27,501 nt of DNA, from the IMG/VR virus record IMGVR_UViG_3300011115_000374, positions 1 to 27,501 of that record; one strand, written 5' to 3'. The notes beneath the pieces are model-generated. The model saw only the letters and a list, made by a program, of their open reading frames with translations, had not been told where the DNA came from and ran no database searches. Shown piece after piece: positions 20,239-27,501 of this stretch. The position numbers and the translations under genes are program-made. The DNA is from a virus. Positions within the stretch are counted from its first letter, which is position 1; each line of letters opens with the position of its first letter.

Positions 20239-20766
20239 TTAGACTATGCTTGTGATGATGCCGTCAACGACGGTTACTGTTTGAATGCCTGCGACGAATG
20301 ACCCAGACGCGCCGATATTCTCAAACGCCATTGATCCAAGCCCAGAAACAGCAATCGTGATCGAGCCATCTGCGTTGGTTATGGAAATGTTTGCGCCTGG
20401 CGTGATCGTATTGGCCAACCAGACGCGCCTTGTGGCATCGTAGATTATAACCATGCCCGCCGCTGCGAACGGAGCATCCACGTCTTGCAACCGATCCAAG
20501 CGCGGATCTTGCGGGGCTGGCTGCATTGCAGCGAGATTGGCAAGCTGTTCAGCATTCGTAGCGTTGGCCAAAGCGACCTCGGCCTTGTTGTCTGCCGATC
20601 CGGTGGAATAGACGTTGTCCGAGATCAATTGCGTCAGCGTTGCAATCTCGGATGGCGTCAATGTGCCAGCGACTTGGAAGAGCCGTTCAATGGCACGTAT
20701 CGCATCGGGATCATTGCCGACGAAGCGGGAAATCTGGTTTCGATTGAGAGTGAAAGGATCAGCCAT
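20239..20766 (-). CDS. Short protein at the tail-needle position
   Basis: A 175-aa protein that follows the gp10-like gene, exactly the place of gp26 in P22. The N-terminal part is helical (LNRNQISRFVGNDPDAIRAI) and includes possible heptads (ADNKAEVALANATNAEQLAN). The C-terminal part has short fibre-like strands (VIIYDATRRVWLANTITPGA, ISITNADGSITIAVSG) ending in TVTVVDGIITSIV, an ending common in short tail-fibre proteins. A helical stem plus fibre-like tip fits a plug or needle, but no homology to gp26 (233 aa) can be shown. TGATG overlap with the upstream gene. Confidence 0.62.
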   Translation of the reverse strand: MADPFTLNRNQISRFVGNDPDAIRAIERLFQVAGTLTPSEIATLTQLISDNVYSTGSADNKAEVALANATNAEQLANLAAMQPAPQDPRLDRLQDVDAPFAAAGMVIIYDATRRVWLANTITPGANISITNADGSITIAVSGLGSMAFENIGASGSFVAGIQTVTVVDGIITSIV

Positions 20767-22166
20767 CAGAACGCCAGCGGCTCAACCCGCGCCTCCAGGC
20801 GTGCCATTGCAAGCTGCGCCTCGCTAGTGCCTCTGAACTTCTGCAGACGCCAGTTGCGCATGTGGCCCTGCTGAAGCCAGACCACTCGCTTGTTGTATTC
20901 GCCCAGCTTGCCCACACGCGCAGGCTTCTCCACGCTGTAGGTCAGCCCATCCAGCGAATACGATGTCCAGACAGTCGGATCAGCGCCAGGCTGCACGCGG
21001 CCCGTCAGACTGACCAGTTCCATCTCATGGAAAATCGCCCCGCGTCCTTCGTTGTACACAATAGCCGTGCCAAACTCCCAGCCGATGGTCTCGCCCCAGT
21101 GCGTGGCGATGTTCTTGTCCAGATATCCCACGTCAGTGTCAGCAGGCTTGCAGACGTTCCACCGATCATAGGCAAAGACGGCATCGCATACAGCCCACTG
21201 GCCAAGACCGACTAGAGACGTGCGCAATATAAACCAGACAGGCTGGCCAATAGCCTGCGACCCTGCGGAATCAAATACAATGGTTTGATCAGGCAGATGG
21301 ATTTCAAGGAACTCATGCGCGCCCTCGGTGCGCTCCTGCATGAACGTGCCAGCGAGTTGCGTCTCGGTGTAGCCTGACAGGATTTCCTCAATCTCGCGCG
21401 TGGCAATCTTTTGCACCGTGCCGTTGGCCCCAACATAGATCGAGATGTTTTCGTTGGTGCCGCTGCCCATGAAAGCAATTGCCTCGCCAAAGACGCAGCA
21501 AGTGTATGTGCCAAGCGACCCCTTTTGCATCTGGGCGCCAGTGACGCGCTGGAAAGGAAAGCCCGCTGCGCCAGTGTTATCGAACACCTCGATGGTGTGG
21601 CGGTTGAGGGCGTATATCTCGTTCCGCAGCTTCAACAGTGCCTTGATAGGATCAGGGTCAGCTTCGGATGATCCATACTTCAGAGGGTCAACGGCGAAGG
21701 GGTTATTTAGTTCCGTGATGATCAAAAATTCGCCGTCTGTCGTCATGAAATACCCATCAACCCAGACAACGGTCAAAGCCGTGCCCAGATCTGGGTCGGT
21801 TACCTGCGCCAGCGTTGTGCCGTCATACAGGTAAAGCCGCCCGCCAGACGTGACCGCCAGATAGTCGAAGCTGTAGGTGAACGTCACGCGCCCACCGCTG
21901 CCCACATCCCCGATCACAGTGACAGTGCCGTTCTGCGCGACAGTAACCAACTTGGTGCCCATCACGCGATACAGCACGCCCTCCCAGTTCAAGCCGCCTC
22001 GGTTTGATCCAGGGCCGTCACCTGTTTTTACGATGCCATCTGCTGGGCGAAGATAGCCTTCCGAGATGCCCGTGGATTTCGGCACAGGCACAAGGTTGAC
22101 AGGATAGCCCGTCCTAAAATCGGGCGAGCCATCCGTGTAGATCCCATTGATGATGCCGATCTGCAT
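20766..22166 (-). CDS. gp10-like tail accessory / DNA stabilisation protein
   Basis: A 466-aa protein starting MQIGIINGIYTDGSPDFRTG and continuing YPVNLVPVP, the beginning typical of the P22 gp10 family, with beta-propeller-like repeats afterwards (RVTFTYSFDYLAVTSGGRLY, VDGYFMTTDGEFLII, EIYALNRHTIEVFDN, AIAFMGSGTNENISIYV). P22 gp10 is 472 aa and forms the ring below the portal/gp4 that retains packaged DNA and carries needle and spikes. AAGGGG is five bases before the ATG. Length, N-terminus and position agree. Confidence 0.9.
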   Translation of the reverse strand: MQIGIINGIYTDGSPDFRTGYPVNLVPVPKSTGISEGYLRPADGIVKTGDGPGSNRGGLNWEGVLYRVMGTKLVTVAQNGTVTVIGDVGSGGRVTFTYSFDYLAVTSGGRLYLYDGTTLAQVTDPDLGTALTVVWVDGYFMTTDGEFLIITELNNPFAVDPLKYGSSEADPDPIKALLKLRNEIYALNRHTIEVFDNTGAAGFPFQRVTGAQMQKGSLGTYTCCVFGEAIAFMGSGTNENISIYVGANGTVQKIATREIEEILSGYTETQLAGTFMQERTEGAHEFLEIHLPDQTIVFDSAGSQAIGQPVWFILRTSLVGLGQWAVCDAVFAYDRWNVCKPADTDVGYLDKNIATHWGETIGWEFGTAIVYNEGRGAIFHEMELVSLTGRVQPGADPTVWTSYSLDGLTYSVEKPARVGKLGEYNKRVVWLQQGHMRNWRLQKFRGTSEAQLAMARLEARVEPLAF

Positions 22167-22175
22167 TGCTGCCCC

Positions 22176-23108
22176 TTAGAAGTTGATGTGCAGCTTGAAG
22201 GCTTCCAACTTCACGATGTTGTTCGCAGCGGCAGGCTGCGCGGTGATCGCAAAGGTTTGGTCAACGGTGGCGTCAACGCTCAAGAACACGTTGGCGCCTG
22301 TCGAAAGCCCGTGTCCTACTTGGTTGGCCGCGTTGCTTACAATCTGCGAAGATCCGCGATTGCACAGCAGCTTCTGCGCGCAAGCACTCGCGTTACTGCC
22401 TGCGCTGACTGCCATCAGGACGCCGCCACCATAGGTCAGGCCGAGGTTCTTGGCCGTGGCGCTGTTCGTGATGGTAAACAGGGCATCGATCTCCATGCCG
22501 CCGCCAACGCCCATCGACCAGCCCGGCACCGTGACAGATGCCAGCGTGACCACAGTATTGGCCACTGCGACGGTCGGTGTGCCAAGGCCAGCCACAAACG
22601 GCAGGTTGATCGTAATCTTGACGCCCGTGGTGTCGGTATCAAGCGCGGTGATCTCATAGAAGCCGTTGACGCCCGTGCCAGTGGCCCAGGTCACATAGAC
22701 GCTTGCACCGACTGCCACGGCTGCTGTCAGGCCATGCGCGCCTGCGCTCACCAGACGGACCAAGCCTGCGTTGGTTTCGTAGGTCAGCGTGATGAATGTT
22801 GCCGCTGGCTCCACCAGCGCAACAGGCGTCAGAGAGCCAAGCACCAGAGTCGGAAAGCTGCGAAGCTTCGGCTGCGTGCCAACATCGTATTCAACCGTCG
22901 CGCCGCGATTGTAGATCGTGGCCATGCGGTCATTCGCATAGGGGCCAAAGGTCTGCGCGCGGTTCAGCAGTTCAACAACACCTGTCGGCTCCTGCACGCC
23001 GATCTGAACCAGCGACGGTTGGTCGCCAATGCTGCCAACACTGAGAGACGATCCGCGCGGAATGGCGATTTCTTTTTCTGTGCTGGCTGCGGATGGATAG
23101 AGGAACAT
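22176..23108 (-). CDS. Structural protein with repeated beta domains
   Basis: A 310-aa protein beginning MFLYPSAASTEKEIAIPRGS. The middle segment HGLTAAVAVGASVYVTWATG and VNGFYEITALDT resembles the small 'HGL...G..V.V...G...NG.Y.V' beta domain found in phage structural proteins, which I recall annotated as E1-FCCH-like. It has further beta strands up to the end FKLHINF. The ATG at 23108 is chosen with AAAGGA upstream; an in-frame start at 23183 would overlap the upstream gene. It has no counterpart in P22 and may be a head or tail decoration. Confidence 0.74.
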   Translation of the reverse strand: MFLYPSAASTEKEIAIPRGSSLSVGSIGDQPSLVQIGVQEPTGVVELLNRAQTFGPYANDRMATIYNRGATVEYDVGTQPKLRSFPTLVLGSLTPVALVEPAATFITLTYETNAGLVRLVSAGAHGLTAAVAVGASVYVTWATGTGVNGFYEITALDTDTTGVKITINLPFVAGLGTPTVAVANTVVTLASVTVPGWSMGVGGGMEIDALFTITNSATAKNLGLTYGGGVLMAVSAGSNASACAQKLLCNRGSSQIVSNAANQVGHGLSTGANVFLSVDATVDQTFAITAQPAAANNIVKLEAFKLHINF

Positions 23109-23124
23109 GTCTGTGATCCTTTGG

Positions 23125-23571
23125 TTAAGAGACCCGATACCAGGCATTTGTTGCCGCATCGAACCGCATGGTGAAGAAGGCATTGGCCGCAGCCAAAGTG
23201 GTCGGTGCGCCTGTGACCGTTCTGCCCGCGCCCGAGACGGTCAGCGCCGTGACGATCTGCGTGCAGTTGACGCTCACCTCAGATCTGTCAGTAGGGGCCG
23301 ATGGCAGAACGATGGTGCCAGACGCAAAGGTTGACGTGGGGGTCAGCAGCAGCCAAGTATTTGCCGCAGATACAGTGACCGAAAACGCAGTGGCGCTGGG
23401 TGCCGCATATTGCGTTGTCAACGACCCCGGCACCGTCAGGTTGGCCTGCATGAACGACAGCATCAGGCTCATTGATGCCTTGCGCGTGTCGCCATTATTC
23501 GTGGCCCAGACAGCGAGTAGATCGCCAAGCTGGATCGTGTCGAGCGAAGAAAGCTGGTTGATGTTGGTCAT
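23125..23571 (-). CDS. Small beta-rich virion protein
   Basis: A 148-aa protein. The N-terminal segment NINQLSSLDTIQLGDLLAVW and NNGDTRKASMSLMLSFMQ is a recurrent podophage element found at the start of small structural or fibre proteins. The remaining part is beta-rich (TAFSVTVSAANTWLLLTPTS and on to NAFFTMRFDAATNAWYRVS). No equivalent in P22. The ATG at 23571 is five bases past the upstream stop's first base and has only a weak ribosome site, so coupling is likely. Virion location is inferred. Confidence 0.74.
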   Translation of the reverse strand: MTNINQLSSLDTIQLGDLLAVWATNNGDTRKASMSLMLSFMQANLTVPGSLTTQYAAPSATAFSVTVSAANTWLLLTPTSTFASGTIVLPSAPTDRSEVSVNCTQIVTALTVSGAGRTVTGAPTTLAAANAFFTMRFDAATNAWYRVS

Positions 23572-23575
23572 CGCG

Positions 23576-24061
23576 TCAATCCCATGTCAAGGCGCTGTCC
23601 GGTCCAACCGTCAGCGGGTCAATTGGTTGACGCAGAAACGCGTCGTTGTAGTAGCGCCAGCCCTTGTTGCCTTGGCCAGACGGGATCGTCATGTTGCCAA
23701 GCTGCATCTCAACCGGGAAGGTCGATCTGGACAACAGCGCCTTGTATGACATCTGCGCATTTGCCTTCGTGTCTGGCGAAACACTCTTTCCATAACCAGG
23801 CGCGATGCGAACAGCCAGATTGAGGTGCATGGCTTCAAGCGCGTCATCAGGGACGCCGATATCTTGGTCAAGATCACTGGCAGCCGTTGAGGATGGCAGA
23901 GGATAGCGCAGGCGGATGCCCTTGCCGTTCCACGTTGCCATCATAGCATCAAGACGCTGCAAAGCGCCCTCAAGCTGCTGCGGGGCCAGATCGTAGACAT
24001 AGCCCGCAAGGCCTATCTCTTCAAACGCCCGGTTCACAATGTCGCGCTTGGTGTATGCCAT
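23576..24061 (-). CDS. gp4-like tail accessory factor (head-closure adaptor)
   Basis: A 161-aa protein: MAYTKRDIVNRAFEEIGLAG, QLEGALQRLDAMMATWNGKG, IGVPDDALEAMHLNLAVRIA, and KANAQMSYKALLSR. These helices with D-DAL...NLA..IAP.YGK follow the P22 gp4 adaptor fold (166 aa), which assembles under the portal after packaging and joins it to gp10. P22 gp4 also has muramidase activity; no catalytic residues are claimed here. The ATG at 24061 overlaps the upstream TGA with GAGG seven bases ahead. Confidence 0.88.
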   Translation of the reverse strand: MAYTKRDIVNRAFEEIGLAGYVYDLAPQQLEGALQRLDAMMATWNGKGIRLRYPLPSSTAASDLDQDIGVPDDALEAMHLNLAVRIAPGYGKSVSPDTKANAQMSYKALLSRSTFPVEMQLGNMTIPSGQGNKGWRYYNDAFLRQPIDPLTVGPDSALTWD

Positions 24062-24270
24062 CACAGAGCCTCAGATTTGCGCGGGCGGCCACGCTTTGGC
24101 TTGGCCTCGGGTGCAGGACCGCTTGCGGCATCGATAGCCGCGCGCACGGTGTAATGCCACCCCGCCTCGATGGTGGCTTCAATCTCGTCGTCTTCCACGA
24201 TGCAGGTGTCAAACGTCTCGGTGGCGCTGCGCTTGACCTTGCCGGGAGACTTGTAAAGCATGGTCGTCAT
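24061..24270 (-). CDS. Small phage protein with an AT-hook-like tail
   Basis: A 69-aa protein: MTTMLYKSPGKVKRSATETF, then an acidic DDEIEATIEAGWHYTVRAAI and a basic tail KPKRGRPRKSEAL. The LYKSPG...AGWH.T...A pattern is a frequent small phage protein between coat and tail-adaptor genes. The KRGRPRK segment matches the core of an AT-hook, so minor-groove DNA contact is possible. It overlaps the upstream gene (ATGA) and the downstream one (TGATG). Function unknown. Confidence 0.78.
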   Translation of the reverse strand: MTTMLYKSPGKVKRSATETFDTCIVEDDEIEATIEAGWHYTVRAAIDAASGPAPEAKPKRGRPRKSEAL

Positions 24271-24437
24271 TTCTTCTTGCCTTTCGGTGCCTTCGACAGC
24301 TTGCCTGCCTTCATGGCAGCGGTGCGTGCCGTGTTTAGCGCGATGGCAATAGCCTGCTTGCGCGGCTTCCCAGACTTCTCTTCCATCTTGATATTCTCTC
24401 CGATGGATTTGCGGCTGTAACCTTTTGTCAGCGGCAT
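24267..24437 (-). CDS. Small basic phage protein (DUF6496-like)
   Basis: A 56-aa frame read from the ATG at 24437: MPLTKGYSRKSIGENIKMEE, KSGKPRKQAIAIALNTARTA, AMKAGKLSKAPKGKKK. The motif MPL.KG.S...I..NIK.E...GKP.KQA.AIAL..AR is a widespread tiny phage protein family, which I recall as DUF6496. It is highly basic. Coupled to the next gene by ATGA. It lies right after the terminator-like hairpin behind the coat gene, so its transcription may depend on read-through. Biochemical role not known. Confidence 0.84.
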   Translation of the reverse strand: MPLTKGYSRKSIGENIKMEEKSGKPRKQAIAIALNTARTAAMKAGKLSKAPKGKKK

Positions 24438-24464
24438 GGCACTATCCCATTGTCAAAGGTGAAA

Positions 24465-24486
24465 GGGGGCGAGTTTCCCCGCCCCC
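24465..24486 (-). terminator. Hairpin terminator or attenuator after the coat gene
   Basis: GGGGGCG (24465-24471) pairs with CGCCCCC (24480-24486) around an 8-base loop, starting 13 bases after the coat stop in the minus direction. The transcript then reads TTTCACCTTTG, a short broken U-run. It probably acts as a partial terminator that lowers expression of genes after the coat gene or stabilises the coat mRNA end. Confidence 0.62.
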
Positions 24487-24498
24487 GATGCTATCAGA

Positions 24499-25794
24499 TC
24501 AGGGAACCTGATTGAACAGCAAGATGCCCGACATCTCGGGCTGCTTGTTCACAACGCCGAAGAAGGTATCCATGCGATACTTCGTGATGGCGGTGTTGAT
24601 GTCGTAGAACTTCTGCATCACCAGTTCGATGCCCTGGTCGGTCGTGCCGCGCATGATGTCCACGCCAGCGTTGGCGGGGATTGCGTAACGGCCCGGCAAG
24701 ATTTCCAGAGCGTCTTTCTGCCAGAAGCAGTTGATGTCGGCAGCGTCCACGTTCAGGATCGTGACGGTCGAACCGTTGGCCGGGGTCGCCGTGACGTTCT
24801 TGTACTGCAGTTCAGCATCGGTCGTGCCCTGCGCCGAGATGATCGGCGGGGAGATGACGATGGTGTTGTTGCCTGCAGTGCCGCCGCCCGAGGTGATCGA
24901 GATCACGCGGAACGTCTTGGCTTGGCCAGTGTCGCCCTTGGTGATGTGGTGCACCGCGTTTACGCTTGCCAAACGGAAGCAATCGCCGACACGCACGACA
25001 GCACCGGCTGCCAAGGTGACGTTGAGCGACTGGTAACGGTTGTCCACGTTGTTGGTTTCACCCGTGCCTGCGGTCGAGGTCGCGCGCGGGGTGTAGTACT
25101 GGTTGGCGCCGTTGATGGTGATGTCACCGACCGGGGTCGTGTTCCCCAGAATGCGGTTGGCATAGTCCATCTTGTACGTCTGGAAGCCAGCGACTTCACC
25201 GACAAACGACCGCTCATAGGCGGTTGTCGGCTTGCCCGTCATGGTCTGGCGACCAGCAAGATCAGACGCCATCCCGTTATACGAGCGCGACGACAGCGCC
25301 AGATAACGGTCAAACATTTGCACGCCCTGCTCGTTGAACACGGCATCGCATTCCGCAACGTCGGAGTAACCGCCAGCCGAACCGGAGCGGGTCACGACCA
25401 TCGTGGACTGGGCAGCGGCCACGTTCATGATGGCGACGTTGATGTCCGAAGCCAGTTTCTGCTTCGCGGAATCGCCAAGGCGACCTTCCTGCAGCTGGTC
25501 ACGCAGTTCCAGAGCGTCCAGAGCAAACGGCACGGTCTTGTTGAAGCCGAGCGTTGCCGGAACAGCAAGCTGCGTGAAGTCGATGAACTGGGCCGAAATG
25601 TCGGTGCGCGGTGCGCCGTTGATCGAGGTCGCAATGTAGGGCTGCGGACGCCAGATCACGTCGTTCGTGCGTTCCATCATCGATCCATCGGTGTTGTACA
25701 CCGACACGTTGCGCGACATCACCAGCGCATCGTTGAAGCCTTCGAGGATGTTCTCAAAGGCAACTCGTTCTTCTTTTGAAAAAGCGTTAGCCAT
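24499..25794 (-). CDS. Major capsid protein, P22 coat type
   Basis: A 431-aa protein; P22 coat (gp5) has 430 aa. The N-terminal segments MANAFSKEERVAFENILEGF, DALVMSRNVSVYN, and MMERTNDVIWRPQPYI followed by SAQFIDFTQLAVPATLGFNK are characteristic of the P22-coat family of the HK97 fold. The central domain has YNGMASDLAGRQTMTG and an inserted beta-rich part about 210-330. It is followed by a hairpin and preceded by the scaffold gene. Upstream AAGGACC serves as ribosome site. Homohexamers and pentamers of this protein form the T=7-type shell in relatives. Confidence 0.94.
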   Translation of the reverse strand: MANAFSKEERVAFENILEGFNDALVMSRNVSVYNTDGSMMERTNDVIWRPQPYIATSINGAPRTDISAQFIDFTQLAVPATLGFNKTVPFALDALELRDQLQEGRLGDSAKQKLASDINVAIMNVAAAQSTMVVTRSGSAGGYSDVAECDAVFNEQGVQMFDRYLALSSRSYNGMASDLAGRQTMTGKPTTAYERSFVGEVAGFQTYKMDYANRILGNTTPVGDITINGANQYYTPRATSTAGTGETNNVDNRYQSLNVTLAAGAVVRVGDCFRLASVNAVHHITKGDTGQAKTFRVISITSGGGTAGNNTIVISPPIISAQGTTDAELQYKNVTATPANGSTVTILNVDAADINCFWQKDALEILPGRYAIPANAGVDIMRGTTDQGIELVMQKFYDINTAITKYRMDTFFGVVNKQPEMSGILLFNQVP

Positions 25795-25818
25795 TTCCGT
25801 GGTCCTTCATATGGGGGT

Positions 25819-26667
25819 TTAGCCCTTGGCCTTCTGCTTCTTATACTGGAAAACTTTGGAATAGTCGCCAGTCTTTTCTGCTTCAGACCGCAGGCGGTCT
25901 AGGGTGCTGTCAACCGCGCCAGATGGGCGGGCGGTGCCGCTGATCTTGCGCTCGGGTGACGATTGAGCCTTGCGGTTAGATACCTTCAACTGCGTCTCCA
26001 ATTTCGCAACCGCAAAAGCGAACTTCACGGGATCTGTAATGGAAGCGATTTCCTTCGCCTTTTTCGGGTTCTTGCCCAAAGCATAAACGACCAAGGCCGG
26101 GTTGTCGGCACCTTGCACAATCATGCCCTGCTGCATGACGCTGAGATTGTCTTGGACGACATCCTCGGCGAACTCGAAGTCACGCACTTTCAGGCCAGCC
26201 TTCGCCCCCTGATAGCTTTCCAGCTTGCGCTCCCATTCTTTCTGAACGGCTTGGTGTTCAGACTTTACGGCAGCCTCACGCTCGTCATGCTGGCGCTTCT
26301 TCTCATACCATGCAGTAAGATCCTTCTCATATCGATCGGTGTCGTAGTCGGCCTTTTCAAGCGTTGGCTTTTGCCCAAGTGGCGCAACCGCCTGGGTGTT
26401 CCGCTGTTCGACTTGTGCGAGCCGCTGCTCCAATTCCTTGGATCGACGTTTCTCCTCACGATAGTTCTTGCGAAGATCCCGGACCCAATCGGGGGCGCGG
26501 GCTTCATCATCTTCCTCCGGGGCTGGCGCTTCCCCGTTAATCGAAATCACAACCTCTTCGTCTTCCGCTTCGTCATCATTGCCATCAGCCATCCCGGCCT
26601 TGTCGGCATTGATTTCTTCAGCATCGTCTTCAAAGTCATCTTCAATCTGTTCTGCCAATTCAGTCAT
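25819..26667 (-). CDS. Capsid scaffolding protein
   Basis: A 282-aa protein between portal and coat genes. The N-terminal 65 residues are strongly acidic (IEDDFEDDAEEINADKAGMA), a central charged helix (EEKRRSKELEQRLAQVEQRN) looks like a coiled coil, and the C-terminus is basic (TLDRLRSEAEKTGDYSKVFQ, then YKKQKAKG). P22 gp8 (303 aa) has the same design, and its basic C-terminal helix-turn-helix binds coat. The scaffold guides procapsid assembly and leaves before DNA filling. GAGGA precedes the ATG. Confidence 0.87.
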   Translation of the reverse strand: MTELAEQIEDDFEDDAEEINADKAGMADGNDDEAEDEEVVISINGEAPAPEEDDEARAPDWVRDLRKNYREEKRRSKELEQRLAQVEQRNTQAVAPLGQKPTLEKADYDTDRYEKDLTAWYEKKRQHDEREAAVKSEHQAVQKEWERKLESYQGAKAGLKVRDFEFAEDVVQDNLSVMQQGMIVQGADNPALVVYALGKNPKKAKEIASITDPVKFAFAVAKLETQLKVSNRKAQSSPERKISGTARPSGAVDSTLDRLRSEAEKTGDYSKVFQYKKQKAKG

Positions 26668-26692
26668 GCGATCCTCGCGATTTTCTCACCCA

Positions 26693-27501
26693 TTACATTG
26701 TGCGGCTGGGCGGTTGCCGCATTCCGGTGGCGACGGTCTCTTGCAGAGCCTTCGCTGTTTCCACTACGTTGGTGCGTTCTTTTTGCTGGATGCCAGCAAG
26801 CACCTCCACGGTCTTGGCGCGGGTCTCTTCCGCACGCGCCAAGGTGTATTCTGTGTTCGCTTGCGCCTGGCCTGCCTTCGCCTGCGCTTCCATCGCGGCA
26901 GCTTGCAGATATTGCGCCTGCGGGTCTGGCTGTTGCGCGGCCTCCATTTCTGCCAGAAGCTTTTCGCCTTCTTGTTCGGTCGGCTGAATGACGCCCATCT
27001 TGATCAGCTTGTTGCGGAAATAGGCGCGAACTTCTCCGATGCCTTCGCCATCCATATTCATCATGGCCATAGAGGTCAGCACCTGCTGCGTCTCTGGATC
27101 AGGCGAAAGCTGGATCATGCCCAACAGCGCACGGACGGTGGCGCTGCGCTTGCTTGCCGATGCAGGGCCAACATCAACAGCCACGTCAAACTTGGCGTTG
27201 CTCAGATCGTTCTCGTATTCCACTTCGCCGGTTTCGACATTCAGGATCGGCTTGCCCATTTCAATGCTGGACAACTCACCACCGGCGCCCACCGCCTTCA
27301 TCTTGCGGCCAGGCTCCACCAGGATGTCACGCGCCATCGAAAGCCAGATTTCGCCGCCGCGCTTGATCGCCTTGGACATGTTGGACATGTAGATGAATGT
27401 CTGCATGTCGAGGCGCTGCTGTACCAGTTCAACCGCCTTGCCGCTGACGTTGGCAACCACCTCATCGGCAGAGTCTGGTTTGCCCAGAAGGTCGCTCATG
27501 T
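26693..27501 (-). CDS. Portal protein, C-terminal part (5' end outside window)
   Basis: A frame of 269 codons that runs off the right edge; the Met at 27499 is very probably internal. Residues NVSGKAVELVQQRLDMQTFI and YMSNMSKAIKRGGEIWLSMA, followed by LVEPGRKMKAVG, match the P22-type portal stem and wing area, and GEVEYENDLSNAKFDVAVDV GP is in the same family's later region. The C-terminus is a long Gln/Ala/Glu helix (QYLQAAAMEAQAKAGQAQAN and on), the barrel-like helix of this family. The portal is the DNA entry ring (12 subunits in P22, 725 aa each). Terminase genes are expected beyond the edge. Confidence 0.88.
   Translation of the reverse strand, partial: MSDLLGKPDSADEVVANVSGKAVELVQQRLDMQTFIYMSNMSKAIKRGGEIWLSMARDILVEPGRKMKAVGAGGELSSIEMGKPILNVETGEVEYENDLSNAKFDVAVDVGPASASKRSATVRALLGMIQLSPDPETQQVLTSMAMMNMDGEGIGEVRAYFRNKLIKMGVIQPTEQEGEKLLAEMEAAQQPDPQAQYLQAAAMEAQAKAGQAQANTEYTLARAEETRAKTVEVLAGIQQKERTNVVETAKALQETVATGMRQPPSRTM

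Noticed and set aside
22188-23174. Plus-strand ORF of 328 codons opposite a virion gene
   Set aside because: Antisense shadow rich in His, Arg and Gln; the minus-strand gene fits its operon with a ribosome site.
24922-25779. Plus-strand ORF of 285 codons opposite the coat gene
   Set aside because: Antisense shadow of a protein recognised along its length as P22-type coat.
25963-26991. Plus-strand ORF of 342 codons opposite scaffold and portal
   Set aside because: Antisense shadow across two recognised genes; the hydrophobic look comes from reversed acidic and basic codons.
1-27501. tRNA, rRNA, CRISPR, integrase or attachment site
   Set aside because: I looked for cloverleaf ends, conserved rRNA blocks, regular repeats and recombinase motifs and saw none; lifestyle therefore cannot be decided from this window.

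Overview
The window is a GC-rich segment of a tailed-phage (podovirus-type) genome or prophage. The virion genes follow the P22 morphogenesis order and protein sizes. The small proteins (Pam3-gp28-like holin, EAKP-ending early ORFs, carph-isopro-like HTH) look like those of phages of Rhodobacterales or related Alphaproteobacteria. The host assignment is an inference from protein style, not a database result. No bacterial housekeeping gene, tRNA, rRNA, integrase or CRISPR array was seen.

Layout. (1) Positions 1-4114, minus strand, DNA metabolism. From the control region outward: a small HTH protein, an SNF2-type helicase carrying a whole HNH endonuclease gene in another frame of the same strand, a beta-class DNA methyltransferase, a hairpin-rich block of about 400 bp with a doubtful ORF, and an ERF-family single-strand annealing protein cut by the window edge. 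(2) Positions 4115-4223, a divergent control region with two sigma70-like promoters and two 13-bp palindromes 21 bp apart. The leftward transcript is predicted to be leaderless. (3) Positions 4224-9119, plus strand, a tightly coupled early operon of small proteins plus a C5-methyltransferase-like protein. It contains a duplicated four-gene module and repeatedly reused junction sequences. (4) Positions 9122-11289, minus strand, lysis module: lytic transglycosylase, TM/coiled-coil protein, M15 endolysin, holin and an overlapping spanin pair, preceded by two small basic proteins. (5) Positions 11291-27501, minus strand, virion module read from the right edge: portal (partial), scaffold, coat, two small proteins, gp4-like, two structural proteins, gp10-like, a short protein at the gp26 position, a small structural protein, a Cys-rich protein, a cupin, gp7/gp20/gp16-like ejection proteins, a P22-type tailspike, a repetitive beta-rich protein and a small beta protein.

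The HTH protein and twin palindromes probably decide between the leftward and rightward transcripts. Helicase, annealing protein and methyltransferases would handle phage DNA. The early small proteins are unassigned and may act on host functions or defences. The right half builds the capsid and short tail, delivers the DNA and lyses the cell. Most adjacent genes overlap by ATGA, TGATG or TAATG, so translational coupling is the rule.

The most unusual items are the HNH gene inside an uninterrupted helicase frame, the duplicated early module whose junctions are far better conserved than its gene bodies, the twin-operator/leaderless control region and the five-hairpin block next to ERF.
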